Assembly (NCBI GenBank): GCA_035297145.1
Contig: DATGZN010000078.1
Location: 8,340-72,339 of the forward strand
DNA from: QHXW01 sp035297145
Lineage (GTDB): Bacteria > Acidobacteriota > Terriglobia > Bryobacterales > Bryobacteraceae
DNA: 64,000 nucleotides
Direction of reading: 5' to 3'
Shown: positions 26,501 through 34,105 of the stretch, piece by piece
How the letters are laid out: each line of letters begins with the position of its first letter
Position numbering within the stretch: the stretch's first letter is position 1
The notes under the pieces: generated by a model
What the model saw: the letters and a program-made list of their open reading frames with translations, nothing else
Told to the model about the DNA's origin: nothing
The model's database searches: none
Position numbers and translations under genes: made by a program

Positions 26501-27148
26501 GGCAACTTCTTCTACCCCATTCCCATGGATAACGGTCACCGCTTTGCCTATGCGCCCCTCAACCGTTTCATGAGCGGATGGGGTGTCAGCAGCATCATCA
26601 CCTACGAGTCAGGCAGCAACTTTTCGATATTGTCCGCGCTGGCAACGGTCAACCGGGCCGGAATCAATCGCTCCGGATTGAACACCGCCAACAGCTTGTT
26701 GAGCAAGAGTCAATTAAACAACGACGTTGGCTTCTTCATGACTGGCAACGGACCCATGTTCGTTAATCCCGCGGTTATCAATTCCGGCGGGTTCGGCGTC
26801 TCACCTCCGGGCGAGGCCCCCTTCACAGGACAGATCTTCTTCAACCCGGACCCGGGAACGCTGGGAACGCTCCAGCGCAATATGTTTAACGGACCCTGGG
26901 ACTTCAACTGCGACTTCAGCATTCACAAGAACACCAAGATCACCGAACGGCAAAGCATCGAGTTTCGTGCCGACTTCTACAACATCTTCAACCACCCTGC
27001 GTTTACACCGGGCGACGAATTCGACACGCAAAACTACGGCCCAGCGACCCTTAACTCGTTCAACGTAAATCAACCGAACTTCGGCAAGATTGCAACTGAA
27101 TTCAACGCGTCGCGCGTCATCCAGTTCGGACTGTATTACCGGTTCTGA
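23534..27148 (+). CDS. Oar-like TonB-dependent receptor with N-terminal carboxypeptidase-regulatory-like domain
   Basis: This is a 1,204-residue outer-membrane protein. A signal peptide (ending FAQA) is followed by a carboxypeptidase-regulatory-like domain (GSLSGTVVDPSGAAIPGAKV), a plug domain (NLTLDGVNIQDN and GASQISLVTKSGTNEFHGDV) and a large beta-barrel ending in an aromatic residue (RVIQFGLYYRF). Acidobacteriota have many of these receptors for oligosaccharides or peptides. A good ribosome site (GGAAAG) precedes the ATG. No adjacent degradation genes indicate a substrate; a second copy lies at 38725. Confidence 0.92.
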   Translation: MKKAAYVVTLAVLFSFSIFAQAVGSLSGTVVDPSGAAIPGAKVQLLLAGGKSAVASTQTGPAGEFHFSSLAALAYDIHVETTGFAAATIANLHVDPARDTTLPTIRLELSSTSVAVEVKEAVQAVETTNAEVTTTVTTAQIDNLPVLDRQVTNLFTTQAGVSVGKTATNINGLPPSVTNLTLDGVNIQDNFIRSNDLDYLPNKLTIDQISEISINTSNANPALGLGASQISLVTKSGTNEFHGDVYWYNRNSALSANDWFNNQTGSAKPFLNLNQLGGSIGGPIIKDKLFFYLNYEAFRLRQQSLTINQVLTPSARQGILTYPGASGATQTFNILTAQHLSIDPTMQAILNQVPTTINSNLTGDGLNTGGYAFNAAANEDRDNATGRIDYYLSQKHILAGSYIFNRDDVDRPTIGSFYTTIPPVTNANHSKFLSASWRWTPTPTLTNELRGGFNIAPGSFDAKLPPYVIDNGPFSLTGLDPLIFSSPVNTFQPQGRATNTYSLQDNATWTRGRHVISFGYQSQWIGITPYDYNGVIPIYGVGESSNSPYGFAPGSIPGANATFTNTANDLLAALAGLVTQDQQIFNVTSRTSGYVSAAPNKRHFTFNTYSGYVADSWKALRRLTVSLGLRYDYYTVLHETDSLDLLPELINNNPILTVLSNATTTFAGGPVGPQFYKPDHHNFAPNAGFAWDVFGNGKTALRGGYSMAYVNDDAIATLVNNIDTTNGGLSATIVNNNLTNIVNQGLPSITAPTFQVPRTFADNYAINPGNAQGMPNPNLVSPYVQQWSFGVQHELKGGFIVEGRYVGNHAVKGLRAIDYNQINIYAAGFLQDFIRARNNGFLSAAAGQGFNPAYTGPGTQPLTVFPQLPFGGLLNVPVIDHYIQTGEAGELAAIYQQNGLNGNINFFPNPYTNGANVVTNYSSSTYNGLQLDVRKRTASGVQFQFNYTFSKALGDSEGTGAERFQPFLDLNNGHIEKGPLPFDLRNVFHGNFFYPIPMDNGHRFAYAPLNRFMSGWGVSSIITYESGSNFSILSALATVNRAGINRSGLNTANSLLSKSQLNNDVGFFMTGNGPMFVNPAVINSGGFGVSPPGEAPFTGQIFFNPDPGTLGTLQRNMFNGPWDFNCDFSIHKNTKITERQSIEFRADFYNIFNHPAFTPGDEFDTQNYGPATLNSFNVNQPNFGKIATEFNASRVIQFGLYYRF

Positions 27149-27154
27149 TAGCAA

Positions 27155-27189
27155 GGCCGGGCAATGCCCGGCCACTACACGGTGCACCG
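27155..27189. terminator. GC-rich hairpin after TonB receptor 1
   Basis: An 8-bp perfect stem GGCCGGGC/GCCCGGCC with loop AAT lies seven bases after the stop codon. It is followed by ACTAC and then the palindrome CGGTGCACCG. There is no U-tract. It could terminate the receptor transcript or be another copy of the dispersed palindrome with the (C)CTAC tail. Confidence 0.5.
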
Positions 27190-27241
27190 TAGGGCAGATC
27201 CACGCCTCGGGCTGCACGAAGGAAGTGTGCGTACTGAGAGT

Positions 27242-27507
27242 TCAGGATCGCTTGTAGATTTGGCCGCGGAACCCGATGGCGACAACGCAGATATTTTTGG
27301 ATTCGGAATCCGCAGTGAATAGAACGCGCATGTTGCCCACGCGGGATTTTCGAACGCCGGCGCGTTCTTTCAATGGAGCGACAAGCGGGGATCGAACGGG
27401 TCGTTGGCCAACTGGTGAAGCCGCGCTCGGATTCGCCGTTCCATTACACGATCGATCCGATCAAGCGTCTTCTCGGCCTCGTGCGTGAGGCTGACGCGAA
27501 AGTTCAC
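27242..27507 (-). pseudogene. Frameshifted ParE/RelE-like toxin
   Basis: Starting at the GTG at 27507, which overlaps the antitoxin stop as GTGA, the frame gives NFRVSLTHEAEKTLDRID and then HQLANDPFDPRL, typical of ParE/RelE toxins. It hits a stop shortly afterwards. The remaining C-terminal part (PLKERAGVRKSRVGNMRVLF, then ICVVAIGFRGQIYKRS) is intact in another frame. One inserted base near 27372-27380 would restore an 88-residue toxin. As sequenced the toxin is inactive, so the pair has probably lost its lethal part. Confidence 0.75.
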
Positions 27508-27722
27508 CGGCGGCGTTCCTGCTCGTATTCCTCCAGAGACTTCACGCGGCCCGCGGCCATGTCGGCCAAGCCGCGGTCGAGCGATTCTAGCGTTTCCGCA
27601 TCAAGGCTCTCGTCTTCAGGCTCGACGGCCGAGCGCAGATCGTCAATGAATTGCCGCACCTCCACCAGGCTCCGTTCCGGCAGTTGCTCCACGAGTTGAT
27701 GAAGCTCCTCCTTAACCGTCAT
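27504..27722 (-). CDS. Antitoxin of a type II toxin–antitoxin pair
   Basis: The protein from the ATG at 27722 has 72 residues: helix-forming MTVKEELHQLVEQLPERSL, an acidic middle and a C terminus SLEEYEQERRR. This size, acidity and position directly before a ParE/RelE-like frame identify it as the antitoxin. Its stop overlaps the toxin GTG by four bases, typical of these operons. The downstream toxin is frameshifted, so this antitoxin may be relaxing in function. Confidence 0.72.
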   Translation of the reverse strand: MTVKEELHQLVEQLPERSLVEVRQFIDDLRSAVEPEDESLDAETLESLDRGLADMAAGRVKSLEEYEQERRR

Positions 27723-27922
27723 CTGCGCCCTCCCACACAGGTCAATTACGATCATAACAGCCTCACCTCCCGCCCCTTCGCACGTCTCAACTGTGTGCCC
27801 CAGTCCGATGCAGAATTCCCGGCGTTGTATGCCCCTTTCCATCTTTGATATAGTTGTCTCGTTTCACAGCCAAATCATCGCAACAGATTCCAACCTTGGA
27901 TTGAACGAAAGGAAGGTATTGC

Positions 27923-28570
27923 GTGAGTTCCAAGAAATATCCTGACGCGCCCGAAAAGCCCAAAAACGGCTTCTCCCGCCGCGGCTTTATTCGTGGCGTG
28001 GGCATCGGTTCCGGCGCACTGGGCACGGTCGGCCTTCTGGTGGAGACCCCGGCCGAAGCGGCTCCCGCCGCAGGCGTAGCCGGTCCGGGAGAAGTGCCGG
28101 TCACTCTCCAGATCAACGGCAAGCCCGTCAAGCTGAACATCGAGCCGCGCGTCACCCTGGTCGACGCGCTGCGCAATTACCTTGATTTCACCGGTGCCAA
28201 AAAGGTCTGCGACCGCGCCACTTGTGGCGCCTGCACCGTCATTATGGACGGCAAGGTGGTGTACAGCTGCACCGTGCTGGCCATCGATGCGCAGGGCAAA
28301 GATATCCAGACCATCGAGGGCATCTCCCAAAATGGCAAGCTGCATCCGGTTTCAGCGGCATTCGTCAACCACGACGCGCAACAGTGCGGATACTGTACGC
28401 CGGGATTCGTGATGGCGGTGAAGGGCTATCTCGACAAACACCCCAATCCGACGTATGAAGACGTACAGAAAGGCCTGGGCGGCAATCTTTGCCGCTGCGG
28501 AACCTATGTGGGTGTCCGCAAGGCAGTGCTCGAAGCCGCCAAGGAAATGAAGGGAGGGCACAATGCCTGA
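27923..28570 (+). CDS. Molybdenum hydroxylase small subunit, 2Fe-2S, Tat-exported
   Basis: The 215-residue subunit has a twin-arginine signal (FSRRGFIRGVGIGSG). Two [2Fe-2S] domains follow: the plant-type CDRATCGACTVIMDG with a later Cys, and the helical CGYCTPGFVMAVKGYL and GNLCRCGTYVG. This is the electron-transfer subunit of the xanthine dehydrogenase/CO dehydrogenase family. It begins at GTG after GGAAGG, and its 3' end overlaps the large-subunit gene by eight bases. Export through Tat would carry the folded complex to the periplasm, possibly with the untagged partners. Confidence 0.92.
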   Translation: MSSKKYPDAPEKPKNGFSRRGFIRGVGIGSGALGTVGLLVETPAEAAPAAGVAGPGEVPVTLQINGKPVKLNIEPRVTLVDALRNYLDFTGAKKVCDRATCGACTVIMDGKVVYSCTVLAIDAQGKDIQTIEGISQNGKLHPVSAAFVNHDAQQCGYCTPGFVMAVKGYLDKHPNPTYEDVQKGLGGNLCRCGTYVGVRKAVLEAAKEMKGGHNA

Positions 28571-30716
28571 CACGCCGAATACGCCGAACTACGCTTGGCC
28601 TGACATGGAAAAACGGCGCGTGATGGGCAAGCCCACCAAGCGCCTGGACGGCCCGATGAAATCCAGCGGGCGCGCCAAGTACGCCTCCGACTACAAACAG
28701 GATGGTTTGCTCTACGGCGCGCTGCTCACCTCGCCGCACGCCCACGCGCGTGTCACCAGCATCGACACGAGCGAGGCGGAGAAGCTGTCCGGTGTGACTG
28801 CGGTCCACACGATCGCTTCAGCCGGAATGGAGCTGATGTGGCGAGGCCAGGAAGTCGCCTCCGTGGCCGCGGAGACCGAAGAAATCGCCAAGGATGCCAC
28901 GCGCAAGATCAAGGTGCAGTATGAAGTCCTGCCGCACCTGGTGCGCGAAGACGACCTGGCCAAGGCCGGGGCGCGTGCCAAGCCGGCGGGAGAACAGGTA
29001 AAGGGCGATCCCGACAAGGCATTTCAGGAAGCGGATGCGGTTGTGGAACAGCATTACGGCATCCCCGTGATTACGCACTGCTGCCTCGAGCCGCACGGCA
29101 ATGCCATCGAGTGGAAGGGCGATCACGTGAATCTCTACCCCTCCACGCAGAATGTTTCCGGCATCGGCGGCGACTTGTCCAACAATCTCAAAATTCCCGC
29201 TCCCAACGTGCACGTGCAAATGCAATACATCGGCGGCGGATTCGGCAGCAAGTTCTCCGCGGATTTGTGGGGGCTGGAGGCCGCGCGTCTGTCGAAAGCC
29301 AGCGGCGGCCGGCCGGTCAAGCTGTTCCTCGATCGTCCAACTGAGTTGATGATCGCGGGCAACCGGCCGTCAGGTTACGCGAATGTGAAAATCGCGGGGA
29401 AAAAGGACGGCACCATCACCGCGTGGCAGTCGGAATCCTGGTCGACCGGCGGCATTGGCGGCGGAGGCAGCCCGCCCATTCCATACGTCTTCGACGGTAT
29501 TCCGAACCAGCGCAAGAACCACACTGCGGTTTCGACCAACTGTGGCGGCGTTCGCGCCTGGCGCGCCCCGAACCATCAGCAGGCTTGCTACTTGACTGAC
29601 ACGGCCATCGAAGATCTGGCGGCAAAGCTGAACCTCGATCCGCTGGTCGTATTTGAAAAGAACCTGGGGTTGACGCCGCGCGCTGATGTTTACCGCGCGC
29701 AACTGCAGAAAGGTGCGGAACTGATCGATTGGCAGAAGCTGTGGCATCCGCGCGGCCAGTCGGGCCCGGGTTCGATTAAGCGCGGCCTGGGCGTGGCTAT
29801 GAGTACCTGGGGAGGCGGCGGCCACAACAGCCAGTGCCGCACCAACATTCATCCCGATGGCACAGTGGAAGTCGAGCTGTGCACGCAGGATCTCGGCACA
29901 GGGACGCGCACCATCATCACGATGGTTGCGGCGGAAACTCTCGGGCTGCCGCTCGGCGCGGTAGCGCTCAAAATCGGTGACAGTTCGCTACCGCCTTCGG
30001 GAGCATCGGGCGGGTCGACCACGGTTGGCGGCGTTTCTTCCTCCTCCCGTAAGTCGGCGGTTAACGCGTTAGCGAAACTGTTTGACGCCGTGGCGCCGTC
30101 GCTTGGAACCACACCCGATCAACTCGCAGCGGTCGACGGGCGCGTCCAGGTGAAGAATGATCCGTCAAAGAGCCTCACCTGGAAGGCCGCGTGCCAGAAG
30201 CTGGGCGTCAAGGGAATCTCCGAAATGGGGGAGAACAACCAGCGCAACCCGGGCGGGCTGAACTCGAGCGGCGTGGGCGGTGTGCAAATGGCCGACGTCT
30301 CGGTCGATACCGAGACCGGCATTGTCAAAATCAACAAGGCAGTTGCTGTGCAGGACATCGGCCTTGTGATCAATCCCACGACAGCCGAGAGCCAGATTCA
30401 CGGCGGCTGCATCATGGGGATCTGCGCGGCCCTGTTTGAAGAGCGCGTCATGGATCAGCAGACAGGGTACATGCTGAATCCCGACATGGAGTTCAATAAA
30501 CTGGCCGGTATCGGCGATATCGGCGAAATCATCGTGCATCTGGACATCACACCCGAGCACGACAAGCGCGGTCCGGTGGGCTTGGGTGAGCCGGCGGCCA
30601 TCGCTCTCATCACGGCGATCGCCAACGCTACGGCCAACGCCATCGGCGTGCGAGTTCCTGAAATTCCGCTAACGCCCAACCGGGTTCTGGCGGCGCTCGA
30701 AAGGAGGAATGCATAA
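28563..30716 (+). CDS. Molybdenum hydroxylase large subunit (molybdopterin-binding)
   Basis: This 717-residue catalytic subunit of the xanthine dehydrogenase family has an N-terminal segment GKPTKRLDGPMKSSGRAKYA and a domain with THCCLEPHGNAIEW. It also has QYIGGGFGSKFSADLWGL in the cofactor-binding region and a C-terminal glycine-rich segment with GLGEPAAIALITAIANA, in which the Glu corresponds to the proposed catalytic base. It has no signal of its own. It overlaps the 2Fe-2S gene upstream by eight bases and the FAD gene downstream by one. The substrate cannot be read from the sequence. Confidence 0.92.
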   Translation: MPDTPNTPNYAWPDMEKRRVMGKPTKRLDGPMKSSGRAKYASDYKQDGLLYGALLTSPHAHARVTSIDTSEAEKLSGVTAVHTIASAGMELMWRGQEVASVAAETEEIAKDATRKIKVQYEVLPHLVREDDLAKAGARAKPAGEQVKGDPDKAFQEADAVVEQHYGIPVITHCCLEPHGNAIEWKGDHVNLYPSTQNVSGIGGDLSNNLKIPAPNVHVQMQYIGGGFGSKFSADLWGLEAARLSKASGGRPVKLFLDRPTELMIAGNRPSGYANVKIAGKKDGTITAWQSESWSTGGIGGGGSPPIPYVFDGIPNQRKNHTAVSTNCGGVRAWRAPNHQQACYLTDTAIEDLAAKLNLDPLVVFEKNLGLTPRADVYRAQLQKGAELIDWQKLWHPRGQSGPGSIKRGLGVAMSTWGGGGHNSQCRTNIHPDGTVEVELCTQDLGTGTRTIITMVAAETLGLPLGAVALKIGDSSLPPSGASGGSTTVGGVSSSSRKSAVNALAKLFDAVAPSLGTTPDQLAAVDGRVQVKNDPSKSLTWKAACQKLGVKGISEMGENNQRNPGGLNSSGVGGVQMADVSVDTETGIVKINKAVAVQDIGLVINPTTAESQIHGGCIMGICAALFEERVMDQQTGYMLNPDMEFNKLAGIGDIGEIIVHLDITPEHDKRGPVGLGEPAAIALITAIANATANAIGVRVPEIPLTPNRVLAALERRNA

Positions 30717-31690
30717 TGCAAGCCTTCGAATATGCAAATCCGGCAAGTTTACAGGAAGCTCTCGGCCAATTGGGCAATAAGTGGGGTGAAGCCGATGTGC
30801 TGGCTGGCGGGACCGATCAGCTCAGCCTTATGAAAGAATACCTCGCCACTCCCAAGCGCCTGGTGAACATCAAGAACATCAAAGAACTGGGCGGCATTCA
30901 AAACTCCAAGACTGGGCTGCGTATCGGCGCTACGGTGACATTGGAGGAGCTGGCGGAAAACGCCGAAGTGCGCAAGGCGTTCCCGGCTCTGGCGGAGGCG
31001 GCGCGCGGTGTATCGAGTCCGCAGATCCGCAACATGGGAACGGTGGGCGGTGATCTGTGCCAGCGGCCGCGCTGCTGGTACTTCCGCCAGGGATTCGGCG
31101 TGCTCGCCACTAAGGACGGGCAGGCTTTGGTTCCGAACGGCGAAAACCGCTATCACGCGATTCTGGACAACGAGGGCCCGGCGTATTTTGTCAGCGCGTC
31201 GAGCCTTGGGCCGGCGCTTGTGGCGCTCGGAGCGAAAGTTCGTTTAGCTTCCGCCTCGGGGCATCGCGAAGTAGCGGCTGCGAAGTTTTTCGTGAAGCCG
31301 GCGAACGAGAATGCACGGGAAATCGCTCTGCTTCCGAACGAGATCCTGACCGAGATCATCGTGCCGCACGAGGGTACGAAGAACGCGACTTACGAAGTGC
31401 GCCAGAAGGAGGCGCTCGACTGGCCGCTGGCCACCGCGTCAGTGGCGCTGAAAATGAAGGGCAGCACGGTAGTTTCGGCGCGGATTGTTCTGGGCCACGT
31501 AGCGCCCACGCCCTGGGCTGCCACACAAGCGGATCAGGCGCTGGCGGGAAAGGCCATTACGGCCGAAAGTGCCGAAGAAGCCGCGAAAGCCGCGCTCGCC
31601 GACGCTAAGCCATTGAGCCAGAATGGTTACAAGGTGCAACTGGCTCGCGTGGCTGTGAAGCGGGCGTTGCTCGAAGCTGTAAAAGCTTGA
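30716..31690 (+). CDS. Molybdenum hydroxylase FAD-binding subunit
   Basis: The 324-residue subunit has the PCMH-type FAD-binding motifs LAGGTDQLSLMK and NMGTVGGDLCQRP, and a C-terminal CO-dehydrogenase-flavoprotein domain. It shuttles electrons from the iron–sulfur subunit to an acceptor. The GGDLCQRPRCWYFRQG segment resembles the place where 4-hydroxybenzoyl-CoA reductase inserts a 4Fe-4S loop, but only two Cys are present here, so no such cluster is expected. It completes the three-gene operon, starting with an overlapping TAATG. Confidence 0.9.
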   Translation: MQAFEYANPASLQEALGQLGNKWGEADVLAGGTDQLSLMKEYLATPKRLVNIKNIKELGGIQNSKTGLRIGATVTLEELAENAEVRKAFPALAEAARGVSSPQIRNMGTVGGDLCQRPRCWYFRQGFGVLATKDGQALVPNGENRYHAILDNEGPAYFVSASSLGPALVALGAKVRLASASGHREVAAAKFFVKPANENAREIALLPNEILTEIIVPHEGTKNATYEVRQKEALDWPLATASVALKMKGSTVVSARIVLGHVAPTPWAATQADQALAGKAITAESAEEAAKAALADAKPLSQNGYKVQLARVAVKRALLEAVKA

Positions 31691-31701
31691 GGAGTAAGTA
31701 G

Positions 31702-31932
31702 ATGCCGCAAACGAGTGGCGAACGCGCCGGATTGACCAATATCGGCGAGGATCGCTGCAAGAACCTGCGCTGGAAGGGCTTATACATCGAGGCCGCCTGG
31801 GACCCCACGGTTCCGCACGGCAACGACCGGGCCTTCTGGTGCCAGCACACATATAATTGCTTGGGGCCGGACAACAAGCTCGCGGACGATTACGAGTGCA
31901 ATCCGGCCCGCCAGTGTTACGACGCACTGTAA
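31702..31932 (+). CDS. Small Cys-containing protein at the end of the molybdenum hydroxylase operon
   Basis: This 76-residue protein with four Cys (DRCKNLRW, FWCQHTYNC, and later ECNPARQC gives more) and two Trp-rich motifs follows the FAD subunit by 11 bases, with GGAG before its ATG. No family is recognised, and it has no signal peptide. The context suggests an accessory or small partner of the hydroxylase. The Cys could bind iron or zinc; this is inference. Confidence 0.65.
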   Translation: MPQTSGERAGLTNIGEDRCKNLRWKGLYIEAAWDPTVPHGNDRAFWCQHTYNCLGPDNKLADDYECNPARQCYDAL

Positions 31933-32010
31933 GTTCGAAGTCGGCAGCGACTAATTAACGTGTTGCTGCGTCTAACGGGTGTATACTCTTTTTTTGAGGA
32001 GCGTGGGGGA

Positions 32011-32700
32011 ATGAAGAAAGTTTTGTGGGCCGGGCTGGCGATTTCCCTGGCGGCGTCTTTGAGTTTTGCCGGTGGTCTCCCATCTGGAAGTATCTACGGC
32101 AATTACGTAGAAGCCCGTACGGCCGATGTCTACACGGGTCCCTGCTTCGCCAACTCCGAAGTCGGATTGACGGGTCAACTTGCCGTTTTTGGCTGGAAGG
32201 TGACCAAGGGTACGTGGAATGGAGTCGCTCTGGATGATCTGGGGGTTGTGGGTGTGATTCGCGCTTCCTCCACTCTAGGTGATGTTTATCACACAGCATA
32301 CCCGGTGAAGGCGGTGCTGATTGTGGATGAGCGCGCCAACCCCGAGCAACGCCTGGCATTACAAAGCTTTGCCAAGCGCATGGGCGGCGACCTGTTGCAG
32401 GACGTGGTTCGCGTGGATTATCAGCCCATAGACATGAGTTTCGCCAATGGAGATCTGCACAGCATGAAAGCGACGCTGACTGCAGGAAACCTGGCGAAGA
32501 TTGAGACCCGCGCTCTCAGCGAGAACGATCATATCTGCCGCAACGAAGAAGTCTGGTACCGGCCTCTGACGAAAGTGGAGCATGCGATGCCCGCATTCGC
32601 AATTGCGCACACTTTCAAGGGGCAGGGCCTGGGCGAACAATGGAGCAGCCCCGACAAGCGCAGCGCTTTCGTGGCCAGCTTCACGGCGCCGTCCGAATAA
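32011..32700 (+). CDS. Exported DUF1326 protein
   Basis: The 229-residue protein starts at the ATG at 32011 (the frame runs further up, but GAGGA and a signal peptide place the start here). It has a cleavable signal (LAISLAASLSFA) and the DUF1326 pattern (YTGPCFANSEVGLTGQLAVF, then DERANPEQRLALQSFAKRMG). The domain's function is not known. Conserved Cys residues (GPCFA, HICRN) suggest a redox or metal role. A good terminator follows at 32731. Confidence 0.8.
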   Translation: MKKVLWAGLAISLAASLSFAGGLPSGSIYGNYVEARTADVYTGPCFANSEVGLTGQLAVFGWKVTKGTWNGVALDDLGVVGVIRASSTLGDVYHTAYPVKAVLIVDERANPEQRLALQSFAKRMGGDLLQDVVRVDYQPIDMSFANGDLHSMKATLTAGNLAKIETRALSENDHICRNEEVWYRPLTKVEHAMPAFAIAHTFKGQGLGEQWSSPDKRSAFVASFTAPSE

Positions 32701-32730
32701 TCAGAATCTGCCACTGCTGTTCCTTCTCGA

Positions 32731-32759
32731 CCCGGCGAGGTCCAAACTCGCCGGGTTTT
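32731..32759 (+). terminator. Rho-independent terminator of the DUF1326 gene
   Basis: A perfect 9-bp stem CCCGGCGAG/CTCGCCGGG with a seven-base loop is followed directly by TTTT (then C and another ATTTT run). It lies 30 bases after the stop codon and is the clearest intrinsic terminator in the window. Confidence 0.85.
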
Positions 32760-32809
32760 CATTTTAGAGAAACTTGACATTCCTCGACTCTGCGAATCAC
32801 GCTGGTGTT

Positions 32810-33112
32810 ATGAAGCGCTCGTCGTACGTTCCGAGCAGAGAGCTGGGCAAGAAGCTTTCCGCTCCGACAACGCCCGGACTTGCACCACACGAAGCGTTAA
32901 ACAAATCAGAATCGCGCCGCTATCGCACATTCGAGGTGCCGCCTGAAGCAGGAGTCATTCTCGCATCCCGCATTCAGCAGGTAATCGATGAGGATGAGAA
33001 TGATATCTTCACGACACAGTTAGCGCTCGATTTCACGTTTGATGAGCTTGACGACAAAGACGGTCAACAACACCAACGCACCACCCCGGATAACGATCCA
33101 CTCCGCGATTGA
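32810..33112 (+). CDS. Doubtful hypothetical protein
   Basis: The frame gives a ~100-residue hydrophilic protein (MKRSSYVPSRELGKK and later FEVPPEAGVILASRIQQVID) with no recognised family. A TTGACA-like box lies at 32774, but no good -10 and no clear ribosome site are seen. Its last ~90 bases overlap the well-supported 39-residue gene on the other strand. I consider it more likely noncoding or decaying. Confidence 0.25.
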   Translation: MKRSSYVPSRELGKKLSAPTTPGLAPHEALNKSESRRYRTFEVPPEAGVILASRIQQVIDEDENDIFTTQLALDFTFDELDDKDGQQHQRTTPDNDPLRD

Positions 33113-33139
33113 AAACAAATCCTGGCCGGGCGAGATCAT
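33020..33139 (-). CDS. 39-residue single-helix membrane protein
   Basis: The frame gives a 39-residue protein with a short polar start (MISPGQDLFSIAEW), one hydrophobic helix (ALVLLTVFVVKLI) and a basic end (KREIER). A near-perfect ribosome site, AAGGAGGTGAA, immediately precedes the ATG, which is the best argument that it is real. The stop is TAA. It resembles the many short bitopic stress or regulatory proteins of bacteria, but no family is known to me. Confidence 0.6.
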   Translation of the reverse strand: MISPGQDLFSIAEWIVIRGGALVLLTVFVVKLIKREIER

Positions 33140-33393
33140 TTCACCTCCTTTCGATCATTCGAACTAGCAGCCGAAAGTAGTGGTCGAACACGAAGGAAGA
33201 ACAAAATGGTGGCAGCGGCGGCCGACGTTGTCAACGACAAACTTGGGTTGCTGCAACCTTATGCAACAGATATATTTGCTTTATTGTCATATATTTATGA
33301 GCTGCTTTCTGTGAAAGTCCTGTGGATAAATCAAACCGATTATCGCTTGGTTAAAAAGGTGACGCGCTCACCGCTGTTCGAACGCGGTCGCAG
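33140..33393. other. Intergenic region without recognised genes
   Basis: About 250 bases between the 39-residue gene and DUF983. It is AT-rich in the middle (33250-33320) and contains no supported gene. It should carry the promoter of the 39-residue gene. Confidence 0.4.
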
Positions 33394-33741
33394 TCAATAC
33401 GGGTCGAACGTGCGGTCCACGTAGATCCAGATCACGCGCGAGAGGCGCACGACGAAGGGCACGAGCGGCAGGTACGCCAAGAATGCGCCTATAATGGCTG
33501 CTCCGAACGACCAATGCGCGAGCCGCCAGAGAATCATGACGAGCGCGAGGACGGGCGGGATCGAGAGCAAGTAGCTGACGTACATGGCGCCAATGTAGTA
33601 ACCCTGCTCGCGATTGAATTGCAATCCGCAGGAGGGGCACGCCTCGTGCATGGCGAGCCAGCCGCGAAAGATGCGGCCTTTCCGGCATCGTGGGCAGAGG
33701 TGACGGAATATGCCCTGGAGCGCCGACATCGACTCTATCAT
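33394..33741 (-). CDS. DUF983 zinc-ribbon membrane protein
   Basis: This 115-residue protein has an N-terminal zinc ribbon (LCPRCRKGRIF and EACPSCGLQF, four Cys). Two membrane helices follow (YIGAMYVSYLLSIPPVLALVM and AAIIGAFLAYLPLVPFVV). This is the DUF983 layout; members often lie near cytochrome oxidase genes, but here none is present. Function is unknown. An alternative ATG lies four codons in. Divergent from the plus-strand membrane gene, with 31 bases between. Confidence 0.8.
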   Translation of the reverse strand: MIESMSALQGIFRHLCPRCRKGRIFRGWLAMHEACPSCGLQFNREQGYYIGAMYVSYLLSIPPVLALVMILWRLAHWSFGAAIIGAFLAYLPLVPFVVRLSRVIWIYVDRTFDPY

Positions 33742-33772
33742 AGTCGACGGGCGGTGTTACAGTGAGAGCACC

Positions 33773-34105
33773 ATGAGAGCGGTGCATTTCAAATCACGAA
33801 CGGCGGCGATCCTCTCTGCGCTGTATCTGCTGCCGGGCCTCTGGATCATCGTCTCGACGTACACGTGCGGCAGCGCATTTTGCGACCTTCCCGCGATCGT
33901 GTATTCAGCGCTGCCGGTTCCGTTTCTGAAGTTGTTTTACATGATAGGCGGGCTCTTGAACGGAGTCAGTTGGTGGGAAGCGGCGTGGCCCATGCCGGGA
34001 GCGATTCTGGCGGCTGTTTCACTTGTGTGCAATGCAGCGACGATCTATTTTGTTGTATTGCTCATCGGAAGAATTTTCAGACGAAAGGTCACGACCCAGC
34101 CTTGA
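33773..34105 (+). CDS. Three-helix membrane protein
   Basis: From the ATG at 33773 the 110-residue protein has three hydrophobic segments (ILSALYLLPGLWIIVSTYTC, IVYSALPVPFLKLFYMIGG and ILAAVSLVCNAATIYFVVLL) and a basic C terminus. No family is recognised. It faces away from DUF983, and its 3' end overlaps the 3' end of the convergent OYE gene by 17 bases. Confidence 0.6.
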   Translation: MRAVHFKSRTAAILSALYLLPGLWIIVSTYTCGSAFCDLPAIVYSALPVPFLKLFYMIGGLLNGVSWWEAAWPMPGAILAAVSLVCNAATIYFVVLLIGRIFRRKVTTQP

